Shown: in pieces, positions 46,072 to 57,327 of the stretch | How positions within the stretch are numbered: the first letter of the stretch is position 1 | How the letters are laid out: the number at the start of each line of letters is the position of its first letter | NCBI GenBank assembly: GCA_009746045.1 | Contig: RPFO01001034.1 | Span: 344,001 to 408,000, forward strand | DNA: 64,000 bases | Direction of reading: 5' to 3' | Source of the DNA: Mesostigma viride | Lineage: Eukaryota; Streptophyta; Mesostigmatophyceae; Mesostigmatales; Mesostigmataceae | Made by a program: the position numbers and the translations under genes | The notes under the pieces: model-generated | What the model was told of the DNA's origin: nothing | The model's database searches: none | What the model saw: only the letters and a program-made list of their open reading frames with translations

Positions 46072-49000
46072 ATGCCGACCTTGACGTTTTCCATTCCGGA
46101 CGCCACCATGCTCACCGCGACTACCCACTCCGCTAGGTTCGGCATTTGCACCACCAGGAGACCCACAACGGCGAGAACGACGGCGCCTCCTTCCGTCTCG
46201 CAGGATGCACCTGTAGCGGTGCCTAGTGGCTCGACCGGTGTCATTGTTCCAGCACCCGCGTCTTTGACACGGGGTCGGCCGGCTAAGCAAGCCTCGAAGT
46301 CCGATGTCAGCCGTCGCATCAGTGAGAGCCGTAGACAAGAACCACGGTTTTCTGGAGAGCAACAACTCGACCAACATGAGCTTCTCGAAAATCTGCGACA
46401 GTTCCACACGTATAAGGTGCGGTAATACACACCACGGGTTTCTTCTAATTCCGTGTTACTTTGAGGAATTGTTCGACGTTTTAGCGGTGTCATTCGTCTT
46501 CTGCTCGGAAATCGTTAAGCCATGGTAAGCCATGCTAGCGGTCGCGAGAGATGGGTTTCCGTAGGCCAAGTAGAGCAGGGAATTTATGGCAGATCGTAAC
46601 GTCTCGCGGCTTTGTTCTGCTTCCACGTGCAACTCTTTCCTCACCTCGGCATCACGCCACAAGGGCCCGCATTTCTCCGACTTCAACGTTACAGCATGGA
46701 CACAGTAACGGCCCGACAGCCCACGTTCTGCTGTACTAGATTTTTTACCAGAATAATTAATGCACGAGCACGCCACTGTGTAGGCTCAACAGTGCACTCA
46801 ATATTTTTCAGTAGTTGCCGTCAAGATATCCGAAGTTGTTTTGAGCTAGTACCGTAACCAAGCCATTTCCTAGTCAGGCTGCAAGGGGTGTGCATGGCGC
46901 GAAAGCAAGTGCAGTTGTCCCATCCACCCTGTCTTCATTCTCATCCTTCTCTCTCCCCCCACCCCCACCTTTCTCCCTTTGGTGTTACTCAATTCTTTCT
47001 TTCCATCTTTTCTTATGTCGTGCGCGCAGCGCCTGGAAGCATGCCTCCCAGGGGCCGAGGCGTCCAGGGACACCTGGGACCTGCAGGACGATGCCCCCCC
47101 CCCTTTGACCCGCCCCAGCGCCACCAGCAGTAGCGGAACCACCACCAGCGCGAGCGCAGTCGCCAGCAACAGCAATGGCACTGCCGCCAGCACTAGCAGG
47201 AGCGGCGGCGGTAGCAGCAAGGGCAGTGGCCGGTCCACCAGTCCCCGGCTACAGCTAGAAGAGAGGGAGGGCAAGGATCCCGGTTGGCAGCTGGACGAGG
47301 AGGAGAGGGAGGGCAAGGAGGCAAAGGAGGAGAGGGAGGCCACCAGTACGCCCGGTCCCATGGATGACTGGCCTCTGCAAGGTGGGCTCGATGCACCCAG
47401 TGGAGCAAGGCAGCTGTGGGGCGGTGCGGGTCGAGAGGAGATGGACGTCGACGGCGGGGTGTTGGTGGACGTCGAAGGGGGAGCATCGGTGATGTCCGGC
47501 GTGGAGCTGAGGGAGAGGGGCAGCGAGGGGTGGTGGCGCGAGTGGGCGCGGCGCGCTGGCGTGGCGTCGGTGGCAGAACTCAAACACGCAGTGGCGGAGG
47601 GGCGCAAGGCCGCGAACAAGCTGGTCATGGTATGTGCGTATGTGTTAATTTTGAACTATTTTAGAAGTCATAAACTTGTTAGCAGATATCCGGGAGTGGT
47701 GCATGCGGGTGTGGGTGTAAAGAGTGGGGTGCAGTGCCGCCAACGAGCTGGTCATGGTGCACTCTTGTGTGGGAATGGGGATACTCCAGATTTCTGGCCT
47801 GCGCTGGTTGTCCCCTTGATATTCTACCATCAATGACGGCATACATGACCGCACGCTTGGCATGTTCTATCTAGCCAGGACACTAGTTGCTGAGCAGGAT
47901 ATGCATGGTGCCCTCCCTGGTATGTCAATCAGACAAGCTCCTTGGTATATGTATGGCTGAGTTTATTCCCCTGTTCAGGCTCCAGGTATATGGTGCCTGG
48001 GATTGTGTGGTGGTGAGGGTGGATGTGCACGGCGCTGTTGTAAGGGCTCACAACAACACCAGGTCAACAACACCAGGCCAACAACGCCAGGTCAACAACG
48101 CCAGGCCAACAACGCCAGGTCAACAACGCCAGGCCAACAACGCCAGACTAACATGTGGCTATACCACTTGGCAAGGTCTCAGGTCACACAAGGTCCCTGG
48201 TAACCCTAGCTCTGGTAACTCGCAGATTTGGTGACCACGACCATGTTAAGATAGCCCACGTGATCGGAAAGCTACCCCTGATCGTAACCTTTCTGAATCG
48301 CCGCTCTCCCCCCACCCCCCACCCCCATCCCCCAACCCCCAACAGAGCAACATGTGGCTGGCCCGCTCGCTCGCTCGCAAGTACGCCGGCGACGGCCACG
48401 ACCTGAGCCTCGAGGACCTGACCCAAGAGGGCGTGTTCGGCCTGATCCGCGGCCTGCGCAGCTACGACGCGTCCAAGGGGACCAAGCTTTCCACCTACCT
48501 CTACTTCTGGGTACGCCACGCGATCCTCCGCGCGATTGCGGACCAGGGGCGGCTCATCCGCGTGCCCGTGTACATGAACTCCCTGCTGCAGCGCACGCGC
48601 AAGGGGAGAATTGCGCTGCGGGAGGCGATGGGGGAGGAGCCGGGGGTGGACGAGCTGGCGGCCCACTTGGGGATTAAACGGGACAAGGTGGACGAGCTGG
48701 AGGCCATTGAGCGCATGCGCATGTTGTCGTTGAACTATTGCGGGGCGGAGGCTGACATCGACCAGCCGCAGGAGCTTATGGACCGGTGAGTTATGCCCTC
48801 TAAGAATAGAATGGTTATAGCAGTACGAAATAAGAAGACATCGGAAACCTTGGCTTGGTCCCTCATACTAATTTACCCGAATGTGTGAGGCCTCTGGGGT
48901 GTAAAAGAGGGTCTGGTTCTGGTACTTATTGGATAAGGAATCTGGGGTGTAAAAGAGAGGCTGGTTCTGGTACTTGTTGGATAAGGAATATGGGGTGTAA

Positions 49001-50260
49001 AAGGGGGGCTGGTTCTGGTACTTGTTGGATAAGGAATATGGGGTGTAAAAGGGGGGCTGGTTCTGGTACTTGTTGGATAAGGAATCTATTTTAAGGAATC
49101 AATTGTATAGACAGCTTGTGGACACAGGAGTGAACTTGCCAGATGGGTTTTGCACATTACAACATCACGAAAAACTGTCTGAACAAGTGTAGGGAAAGCT
49201 GCACGAAGCTAATCGGAAGAGCTTTAATCCAAGCCCACGAACGGCATTGCTGGACTGGTATGCTCCCGGCCATCTCAGCTTACCAGGCACACAGCACGAC
49301 CCAGCCTGCCTTGGTAGCTCCATCCCAAAATCCTTAGGCTACCAGGGCTCACCCCAGTGCGCACACCCCACGTCGCCTCCCTTTCCGCCCTCCCTACCTC
49401 TCGTCCCTGCCAGGGTGCTGGTCCAGGACACGCGCGCGTCCCCCGAGGAGTGCGTGGACAACGAGTTCCTCAAGTCAGATTTGGAGATACTGGTGAGCGC
49501 TTCATGCTTGTACTTGCTGCATCATGGTTCTTGATGTGGACGCAAGCGTCTCTGCGCACTATTCCATGTGTGTGATAGGCTAACCTGGGCATGCTGGCGC
49601 ACGCGGCGCTCTCTCCTTGCTCTCCCTCCTTGGTCTTGTGACACTTGGTTCTGGTCGTTCCGTTTGGTCTGTTACAGACCAGCCTGGGCATGCTGGCTCT
49701 CATGCACCAGCGGGGTGTCTCATCTTGATACCGGTGGATGCTGCGTTAATAAGTCGTCTCACACTGGACACCACCTGCTGCCCGTCGTGGCGTTTATGGG
49801 TTGGCTCAGAAGGCAGATACAGGCCTTGACAGTTCTTTTCTTTGCCTGAACATGCCGATAAGCCTGCTATGTCCTAACCACTGCTAGTGTCCCAAGTTGA
49901 AATCAGCATTACTTTCCACCTTGACATTGCTGTATTTGTCTGACTATGTACTACGTGTCTATTGCATCTGCGTGACTATCTATTGCAAATGTCTGACTAT
50001 CTCTTTCATTGTCTGCCTACCCATTGCGACTAACTGCCTACCCCTAACAGCTCGACTCGCTGAAGCCTGCGGAGCTGGGCCACGTATTACGGCTGCGGTT
50101 TGGCCTGGATGATGGCCGGGGCAAATCGGTGGACGAGGTTGGCGCCAAGCTGAACCTTGCGCGCGAGACGGTGCGCCGGTACGAGCGCAAGGGGCTGGAG
50201 AAGCTGCGGCACCCTCGTCGGGCCAGCTACCTGGAGACGTACATGCAGGGTGCTTGGTAG
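46072..50260 (+). CDS. SIG: Plastid RNA polymerase sigma-70 factor, 5 exons
   Basis: Directs the bacterial-type plastid RNA polymerase to -10/-35 promoters. Exons: 46072-46416, 47030-47629, 48346-48785, 49414-49492, 50051-50260; GT-AG introns with matching phases, 1674 nt, 557 residues. Exon 1 is Ser/Thr/Ala/Arg-rich, as expected for a plastid transit peptide. Exon 2 is low complexity (Ser/Thr/Gly, acidic) and ends with a region 1.2-like helix (WWREWARRAGV...). Region 2 is at about 316-392, with LTQEGVFGLIRGLRSYD and STYLYFWVRHAI, the -10 recognition and melting helix. Region 3 follows (EEPGVDELAAHLGI), and region 4 at 489-540 contains LRLRFGLDDG and the -35 helix-turn-helix (VDEVGAKLNLARETVRRYE). 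The link of exon 1 to exon 2 rests on phase and composition only; the other exons are secure. Confidence 0.88.
47738..47760 (+). repeat. Partial duplicate of the sigma gene exon 2 5' splice junction
   Basis: cgccaacgagctggtcatgg repeats cgcgaacaagctggtcatgg at 47611-47630, offset 127, including the exon end (Lys-Leu-Val-Met) and the first bases of the intron donor (gt at the same place, but gtgc instead of gtatgt). Same phenomenon as in GAE and PSB33, here at a 5' splice site. Confidence 0.65.
47776..47822 (+). mobile_element. Family C, 3'-terminal 45 bp, in sigma intron 2
   Basis: gatactccagatttctggcc through tccccttgata; a slightly diverged copy of the family C 3' end, again with everything upstream missing. 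Confidence 0.6.
48048..48152. repeat. 12-bp tandem repeat in sigma intron 2
   Basis: Around eight copies of caacaacgccag with alternating gt and gc at the unit junction (effective period 24) and an early caacaacaccag variant. Confidence 0.9.
48888..49090. repeat. 60-bp minisatellite in sigma intron 3
   Basis: About 3.5 copies of a 60-bp unit beginning ctggggtgtaaaagagaggc and containing tggttctggtacttgttgg; small differences between copies. Lies just after exon 3 of the sigma gene. Confidence 0.93.
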
Positions 50261-53212
50261 CTGGTTACCATGGAGTGTCAGAATGTGCTCGGTAGCTACG
50301 TGATTGCTAACATGAAGTTGGCAGATGGTCACGAAACAAGCTAGCAGTGTGCTGCTTAGTTAATTGGGTAGGTGTAGGGTGCTTTAATGGGAGACTGCAG
50401 AGCATTGACTGGGAGGCTGCAGAGCATTGACTTGACAATATATGTGTGGTAGCTAGAGCCAGCTGATTTGAATAATCCTAGCTCCCATGAATGCATGGGC
50501 CTGCTTTTTGTGAATATAGGTTCGATCGAGGCGCTGCAAGCAGTGCCCAATTTTAACGTGGCACCTGCTTCCGTTGTTCTTTCCTATGGGATACCCCATC
50601 TTGTATATAGGCATCATGGTTCGAGTTCCTTTGGGCAATATGGTAAGGATATTGTCAGGTTTATCTGTTTTGCTGCATTAAGGGGAGGGGACACCCCTAA
50701 AGGGCACTTTTCTGGAAACCATACCTATGCATGTGCTAAAAATCCAATTATGATTGGGGACCATAAATATGATTTAAAAAAAATTTCCAACCACTTGGGG
50801 GGGGGTACTAGCCCCCACCAGATGCCGGTTACGCGCTAAAAATAGAAAAAGACGCTACTTTTGGCATATTTTCCCTAGGACAATGGGCAAACATATTTGG
50901 ACCAAATCATATATTTCCGTATAGTTCCCCCACTTTTGAGAAAGTCTGCCTAATTTTGAGCACAAAACAATGATGTTTAGACACATTGATGGATTTTCCC
51001 GCAAAAAGGGTACTTTTTTTCACCAAAAAAAATAAAACAAATCATAAACACATGGAATCATGCCATATCTTATATTTTCAAATACTAGAGAGGGGGGACA
51101 TGCAGCCCCAAATTTTCAGGTCATTCTGACAAGCGCAGCCCTATTTGATGGATATTCCTAGATTGCCACCTGTGACGAAGCTAAGGGAGGTTTTAGCTAG
51201 TATTTAACCACACTAACACCCCTTTATACATCTAAGCCTCATGAAAACTGGCCAAACCACATACTACCATTCTCTGCACATATGGTACCTCCTATGTTCA
51301 AGGTTTGACGCCATTCTGACAAGAACTGCCCAAGTTACAACCATTCCAAGACGGCCACCCATGTAGACGCTACAAGGAAATTAGAGTAACCATTTAGCCA
51401 CACTAGCACCTCCTTCTTCATCAAAGACATCTGCAAACTGACCAAAGCACACATAATCAACTCTTGCACGCTGACGGCAACGCATGCTCAATGTGGGGGG
51501 TCATTGCGACAAGAAATGCTCAAGTTGATGGGTTTCCTATATGACCACATGACAAGGCGCTAAGGACCACTCAGTAAGTTAGTAACCCCACAGTGCCACT
51601 TAATATGCCATCCAACATGCACCAAAACCATGCAGAGTATGTTTATAAAGTACAAAGGGGTGGCCACGCACCTCATATGTCTTCATCATCCCTCCAGCAT
51701 GGCCAGCCTTGTAAATATGTGCATAGCCTTGACGATGGTAGCCCTAACATGCCTAAGCAGCATTTCCTATGTTTCTCCCAGGTTAGAGTGTAAGGTTGAT
51801 GCCAACCAAGCTAATCAACACAACAACACCTCCTAAACTGTCCTCCCCGGCATGGATGACAAACTGGGACTATGGAGGGCAAGGAACCAAGTAAGAACAT
51901 GGTATATATAGCTTGCATGCAGTCATGCATGTCAACCATGGTTGGCTCAGCACATTGTAGTCTTGTCACATCATCATAACAAAGGAAAGCTCAAACAACC
52001 ATTGGTGCCAGCTATCTACATGCAGTCACACAAATGCAATATCTCCAACATCATCATCACTATAACACTTCCATCCCTGCACGATAAAATGCAAAGAAAC
52101 CATTGGCGGCCCTTCACCGCATGAGCGCTGTGATGCCGCTGCGGCCTGTGAGGAGAGGGTGCGTCACTCTCAAACAACAAGAAGCGTCCATACGCACAAC
52201 ATCCTTGCCAGAACACGTTTTATGAAATGCCTTATACCTTCCCGAAGAGCTATAGGCTGCGACTGAAGCGGCCCTGATCACGACATCAACGAAAACAATC
52301 TAAAGCTGCCAGGTATTCGACAACACAACGGCAAGCGACGGCGAGCTAGCTGGCGGAAACTGCCCAAAAAGAACGCAAAAAACCTCGAACGATGAGCTCA
52401 TAGAAGAAAGCACCGATAGCAGATAACGTTCGCGACAAATCTGTACCTTGCCCTCGTAAATCCCTCGCCCAGGCGCGCAACAACAGCCGTTCTTCCATGG
52501 ACAGGTCAGACACGCACTGCGCAGGTCTGAACAATTACTTACCGATAATGGCCGAAAATCTGGAAAAAAGCACCAGCTCGGTTTAGAACTCGATGCAACC
52601 GATATTAATGCCTGCTTCAAGGTCAGAACAGCCCCCAAAACCGCTACTTTACAGCCGCTATCATGAATTCTATTTCATTCCGCGCGACCAAAAAATTCAG
52701 ATTACCCCCCATGCCGATGGCATAAAAAAACAACAGCGATATTGTAAACCAGCTGATTTCCGCCACAAACTAACATCATAAACTCATCTCCTTTTAGATT
52801 CGAGTAAAATTTTTGCATTTCGCCTGCCCTAGTGTGGTAGTTTCGCCTGAACGCAGTCGCCATGGCCACTTCCGCAAGGGGTGCGCGCACCGTGCACGTG
52901 AAATTTGTGACCTTCGGCTCCGGCGCGAATTTTTTGGCGCCAAAAAATTCGGGGGTGTCCCGTCCCCTTAAGATCCATTCTTTGAAGCATTTTGCTGATG
53001 TGGCCCCAGTTTCTATTTTGTCTGAATTTCTTGAAGCATTTGGCAAACTGGCAGGTTTCCACATGCAAAATGCATTGATCACGCTTGTTCTGCTAGCAGC
53101 AGGTTAGCTAGGTGGGAGGAACTGTGGTCGGCTGTGCACAGAGTTGTCTCTTGAGGTGAGACAATGGCTGTGTGGCTTGATGCAGCTTGTGACAAGTCAT
53201 AGACAACTTGTA
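50261..53212. other. Intergenic AT-richer region between convergent genes; diverged 190-bp repeats
   Basis: No gene is supported. From about 51110 to 51690 there are three diverged tandem units of about 190 bp, marked by cattctgacaag at 51122 and 51312 and cattgcgacaag at 51503, each followed by similar order of accacactaacacc-type blocks. A perfect 24-bp palindrome lies at 52927-52950 (arms gaattttttggc and complement). The short open frame at 52862-53107 covers this palindrome and shows no domain. Confidence 0.5.
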
Positions 53213-53278
53213 TTAATTAACTAATTAGAAACATAACTCCGTTGCGACTATATCATTACATAGCACATAGCCCTGAGA
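53213..53278 (-). mobile_element. Element S copy 3, 3' part (split by LINE B)
   Basis: On the minus strand this reads ctcagggctatgtgc, caacggag hairpin remnant and an AT-rich taattag tail, the 3' part of element S. The remainder (5' part) continues at 54755-54872 on the other side of the LINE B insertion, whose 12-bp target duplication atagccctgaga lies inside S. Confidence 0.6.
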
Positions 53279-54766
53279 CACCGCCGCTGCCGCGCCTGCT
53301 CGACGGGACGACGGTCCCGTTCCGCGACCGCTTCAAACTGTTAGGGAGCTGGCTCCCTGACACCGCCGACGATGTGGACACCCGCATTGGCCTGGCCTGG
53401 GCTAGGCTCCGTTCGCTCAACACCTACTGGCGCTCCAAGGGCCTGGGCGAACACCGCAAGCGCATGCTCTTCAAGGTCCTCGTCCTCACGGTGCTCACGT
53501 ATGGGCCGAGGCGTGGACACTCACCCCCACACTGGCATCTAGGCTAGACGGCACAGTTTACAGGATGCTCCGACAGGTCCTGAACGTAGGGTTTTCCAAG
53601 CGCCCGTCATCAGAGTCTTTGTATCAGGGCATGCCTCGTATTTCGGACGAGATTAGACAGCGTAGGATAGCATTTGTAGGACACCTTGCTCGCACCAGCC
53701 AGGTCGACACCGCCCTTGGTCTGGCCCGCCCCCAGCGGCTTGGCCAGCCAGGGCGGCACATTCTGACCTGGCCTGGCCGCCCCAAGGGCATTGCCAAAAA
53801 GGTAGGGAAACATGTCACGAACTATCAAGGAGACAACCAGCGCAGGCCAGAAATCGGGAGAATCCGGACCATGGTAGCTCGAGCCTGCCGTTATCTTGTC
53901 CGCGTGTTCGAGTCGTTCAGGATGATGAAGATGAATGGTGATGGAAATGTGTATCCTTGTGCATTGAAATTATGGCTGGCTTACGTGTAGAGCGACTAGA
54001 TGACCTAGACGGTGGGGCCGGAAACAGCATGCTTGATCAGGGCGTGTGTTTCGAGCCTGACTGGCCGGGAGTGTCTAGTGGTGAGCACCATTGCTGCGAT
54101 CGCTCTCCCACCATTTACGAGGAAATACCCGCAAATGGAAAACCACTGAACAGGTCTAGCTAGTCAGTCATCACGTTAGCCATGCCATGATTCCAAACGT
54201 CCAAGAACTGCACACAGTGCAAAGGCAAAAAGCCGGAGGACAGCACTTACAAATGTGCGGCGGGAACCAAAAGCCCGCGTATGCCAGAAAACATCGTGTT
54301 GCTGCAGCGACGCGACGATGTGGACAACGAATCCAGTGCCAAGCTCGGAACGGCCGCAAAGGAGATCTGGCATCACAGGGTTCAGATGTGCGGAGATACT
54401 ATGCGAACTATCAAAGAGACAACTATACATTACAGATGTTGCTGGATGACCTACTGGTCCCAGCCCAGTTTGAATACCGCATCCACTCTCTCTCCCTTCT
54501 TTGGACTGCCATGCAGAACAAGACGCGGTGGAAGAGGATTGTCAAGGCTCACACGCCCGACCCTGTGGGCAAACCACCTCCCCCCAAGCGGAGGAGGCGT
54601 TTTGATGAGTAGGGTAGTTAGGATTTTTCTAGACCAGCTAGATTAGCGTTAGGTTAGTTCGATTACGCGGCTCCTCCCACCCCACCCATCCATCAAGGAA
54701 TATGTGCTACATGATCTCCCAACGGAGGCATGTTATAATTTAATTTAATTTTTAATAGCCCTGAGA
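53267..54766 (+). mobile_element. LINE family B, 5'-truncated copy with 12-bp target-site duplication
   Basis: The insertion 53279-54754 is flanked by atagccctgaga (53267-53278 and 54755-54766). It starts in the RT thumb region (PLPRLLDGTTVPFRDRFKLLG), continues with the LTYG block and YQGMPRISDEIRQRR, and ends with the Lys/Pro-rich C-terminus GKPPPPKRRRRFDE (stop 54610-54612). The 3' UTR follows with ctcc-caac-ggag hairpin and taatttaattt tail. Catalytic domain absent through 5' truncation. Interrupted by a family C copy (53823-54411). Confidence 0.82.
53823..54411 (-). mobile_element. Family C copy, about 590 bp, inside LINE B
   Basis: Reverse complement of 32329-32905 with minor differences. 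It sits in the LINE at cacgaacta, which is uninterrupted in the copy at 62733. Both ends show a near-identical 18-base motif (aactatcaaggagacaac at the left, aactatcaaagagacaac at the right), either a target duplication or the remnant of a second, very short copy. Plus-strand frames across it (for example 54187-54612) run antisense to the inferred element polarity. Confidence 0.7.
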
Positions 54767-54872
54767 AGGGGCATATGGATTTTAATACACTCTTAGCTAC
54801 TTCCTGCAGGTGGGGGAATGTAAATTGCCACCTACTTTGGGTGCACAAAGTGCACCTGCCCACCGCTGTATT
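54755..54872 (-). mobile_element. Element S copy 3, 5' part
   Basis: On the minus strand: ggtgcactttgtgcacc hairpin, then caatttacattcc, cctgcaggaagtagc and ccatatgccccttctcaggg. It joins 53213-53278 across the inserted LINE B, so this S copy is older than the LINE insertion. Confidence 0.65.
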
Positions 54873-55476
54873 CAGGCACCTAGCCTAGTAGGGGCACCGA
54901 CAGAGGGGAAGATCAGCATGGCTAAACAGAAGCTAGGGCATGTCGTCTGAGCAGAGAGTAGCTCTCTGCGTGGGCACAGCATGACTAACTAAATAAAGCT
55001 AGGCATCAGATCTGGTGTGTGGCGCGTCATGGGCACACATGTACATGACTAAGTAATGTACACGAGTCAGCAGGTATAGTGCTTGTAGTAGGCGTGCATG
55101 TACAAGCTAGGCCACGGTCTAACTAAATTCTACTGGCACATACCACAAGGATAGCTAGAGTGATACCCTAGCTGGCAGATTATTGGGAACAGTCAGCAGT
55201 TGCTTGTCCGATGACCAAAGTGCTGCATGCAGACAAATATAGTTGTCTCACTAGTAAGTACTAATGACTCATCTGGTCATCTGGGCAAACATACATAGAA
55301 TCACCACATAATCGTTAAAAAAGATGCTCGGCTTATCGCAGCAAATAATTAATTAAATCGACATCCAAGTCCGCGCTTCGTCACATGATCAAACGAGAAT
55401 AACCATGTTATGGCCTTCATGCAGTCCTGCCAGATACAAGCTCGCCGGTGGGGCACCATAATCACTACTCAGCAAT
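54873..55476. other. Intergenic, downstream of AATF; nothing recognised
   Basis: AT-richer, no constrained frame. It should hold the 3' UTR and polyadenylation site of the AATF gene, but no signal stands out. Confidence 0.4.
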
Positions 55477-57327
55477 TCAACTAGCGCCCCCGAACAGGTT
55501 CGACACCAGCACGTCAAACATGGCTGGATACTCCTTGGGCTCTGGCGCCATGAAGTTGCACAGCGGCTCCCACACCGTGTAGCGCGCCTTGCGCCCCTTG
55601 CTCGCGCGCCGGTCCACATTCTTGCGCTGCTTGCTGCGCACCTTGCGCAGGCTCAGCCCCTCGGCGCCCAGGGACCCTGACTGGATGAGCTCCTTGAGCA
55701 GCCCCTGGTAGAACTGGCTGTCGTCAAAGGTCTCCTCGTCCACCTCGTCCTCCGCCCACCGATCCCCCCCCGTGCCATCCCCGTTGCCGTTATCTCCCCC
55801 CCCCCTTCCAGCATTCCTTCCATCACTTCTACCATCACGGGCTGCCGCAGAACTCAACCCCCCCCCGTGGACATCTCTGCCATCCGCGTCAGCATGACCA
55901 GATTCAGCACCCACCCGGCCCTCCAGTGGGCTGACTCCGGCAGTCCCTGCTGATGACAAGGAAACCGCGTGCCTCTTCCCGAAGACATTCTCTGCCTCTG
56001 ACACCCGCAACCGCGCCCGCTTGACCAGCTGCGGCGCGTCCCTCATCATCGCCGCCACCTGGCTCGACAAACTCTGGTTGACCGCCCTCAGCCCACCCTT
56101 GCCCAGCGTGGCACCTGATGCGAGCGATGTCTTGCGCTGCCACCTGTCCAGCGCGCTGTCCCGGAACGCCTGCGTGCGGCCAAACTCCTCTTCCATTGCC
56201 GCCCAGTACTCGTCCGTGGTGGCACTACTACCCTCCGCCCCCGCGGGCCTCGCGCCACCGAGGGAACTGTCTGATCTATTATTAGCTAAGCTTTGAGTGC
56301 TAGCGTCGGCCCCGCCATTCCCGGTCACCGCTCCGTTTGCAGCGGAGCGGCTACTGTTCTCCTGTGCGGGCTTGGCACCCGCTCCCCCTGCCCCTGCCTT
56401 GGCCCGTGCGGCCCCTGCGGCTTCTGAGATCGCGCTATTTTGGTCCACGAGCGCCCGGTGGAGAGACAAGAGGGAGTCCAGCGTGGTGGCGGCTGAGTAA
56501 CGGAGGGCAGTGAACGCGGCAGCACACTCGGGGGACGAGCGGCAGTAGCTGCCGTATGCGTCCGGCTGGGGGAGGCGGTTGGCAGGGCCCAGGATGCGCT
56601 GGAGGAAGATGCGGAACTCGAGAAAGCGGTCCCACAGGATCTTCTGGTGGCGCACGGCACGCCCCTTTTGCATGTCCAGCGTCTCGCGGGCCTTGAGCGC
56701 GGCCGCGCTGTCCTCGCTGCCACGTTGCAGCTGGCGGTAGCTACGCTCCAGGTCATCCACCGCATCGTCCTCGTCGTTCCTCTTGGCGGCGCCATCGTCG
56801 TCCGACGACTCGTCGTCGTCGTCTTCGTCGGATTCACTCTCATCGGACGGGGAGTCCGACACCCGCTTCTTCCCGCCAGACCCGCCGCCAGATTTGCCCC
56901 GCGTTGGCCACTTCTTGGACTTTTGCTTGTCATCGTCGCTGTCTTCTTCGGCGTCATCGCTACTAGTGCCGCCTTCATCCTCGTCCTCTTCAGAAGGACT
57001 CTCGGCGCCGCCGCCGTCCAAATCCCCGCCTGACTTCAAGGGTGGCACGGACGCCTCGTCCTCCTCCTGCATTTCCTGTCGACTTCTTACGCGACCGGCG
57101 TATGCGCCGCTGTCCAGAGCAATGTCGCCACGCCGCAGCAAGCCCGACTTCTTTCGTGCACTTCGCTTCGCTTGCATCCCAGCATCCTCATCGTCCACGT
57201 CCAGTAAGCTCCCCGGTCTATCATTCAGAAAATCAAATGCGTCGGGGTCCACATCCTGTACGGGCTTGGGATTGGCAAGCTCCGCAAGCTCGTCTGCAAG
57301 AGACCTCCTCTTCTTCATGGACGACAT
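55477..57327 (-). CDS. BFR2: AATF/BFR2-type ribosome biogenesis factor (intronless)
   Basis: Nucleolar protein of early 40S/SSU-processome maturation (yeast Bfr2, human AATF/Che-1). Single exon, 616 residues from the ATG at 57325-57327; an upstream in-frame ATG (57447) would add 40 unrelated residues, whereas the chosen start begins Met-Ser-Ser-Met-Lys-Lys-Arg-Arg. N-terminal ELANPKPVQDVDPDAFDF-like acidic motif, long acidic Ser/Asp/Glu stretch (about 106-192), then the AATF domain with DLERSYRQLQ and VRHQKILWDRFLEFRIFLQR (about 191-250). A low-complexity Ala/Gly/Ser linker follows, and the C-terminal TRAUB domain (about 535-605) has DDSQFYQGLLKELIQSG and KGRKARYTVWEPLCNFMAP. C-terminus LVSNLFGG. 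Divergent from the PSB33-like gene. Confidence 0.94.
   Translation of the reverse strand: MSSMKKRRSLADELAELANPKPVQDVDPDAFDFLNDRPGSLLDVDDEDAGMQAKRSARKKSGLLRRGDIALDSGAYAGRVRSRQEMQEEDEASVPPLKSGGDLDGGGAESPSEEDEDEGGTSSDDAEEDSDDDKQKSKKWPTRGKSGGGSGGKKRVSDSPSDESESDEDDDDESSDDDGAAKRNDEDDAVDDLERSYRQLQRGSEDSAAALKARETLDMQKGRAVRHQKILWDRFLEFRIFLQRILGPANRLPQPDAYGSYCRSSPECAAAFTALRYSAATTLDSLLSLHRALVDQNSAISEAAGAARAKAGAGGAGAKPAQENSSRSAANGAVTGNGGADASTQSLANNRSDSSLGGARPAGAEGSSATTDEYWAAMEEEFGRTQAFRDSALDRWQRKTSLASGATLGKGGLRAVNQSLSSQVAAMMRDAPQLVKRARLRVSEAENVFGKRHAVSLSSAGTAGVSPLEGRVGAESGHADADGRDVHGGGLSSAAARDGRSDGRNAGRGGGDNGNGDGTGGDRWAEDEVDEETFDDSQFYQGLLKELIQSGSLGAEGLSLRKVRSKQRKNVDRRASKGRKARYTVWEPLCNFMAPEPKEYPAMFDVLVSNLFGGAS

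Noticed and set aside
46456-46776. Minus-strand open frame of 106 aa opposite sigma intron 1
   Set aside because: No domain, no splice partners, and it overlaps the first intron of the well-supported sigma gene on the other strand.
53860-53915. tRNA-like A box and B box (gttcgagtc) near the end of family C, suggesting a SINE
   Set aside because: The match lies near the inferred 3' end and in antisense orientation, and the longer copy at 32083 has coding sequence upstream, so a truncated LINE fits better.
54187-54646. Zinc-ribbon-like peptide (CTQCKGKKPEDSTYKC) and other open frames on the plus strand of family C
   Set aside because: Antisense to the polarity inferred from 5' truncation, preceded by a stop, and the opposite strand is equally open.
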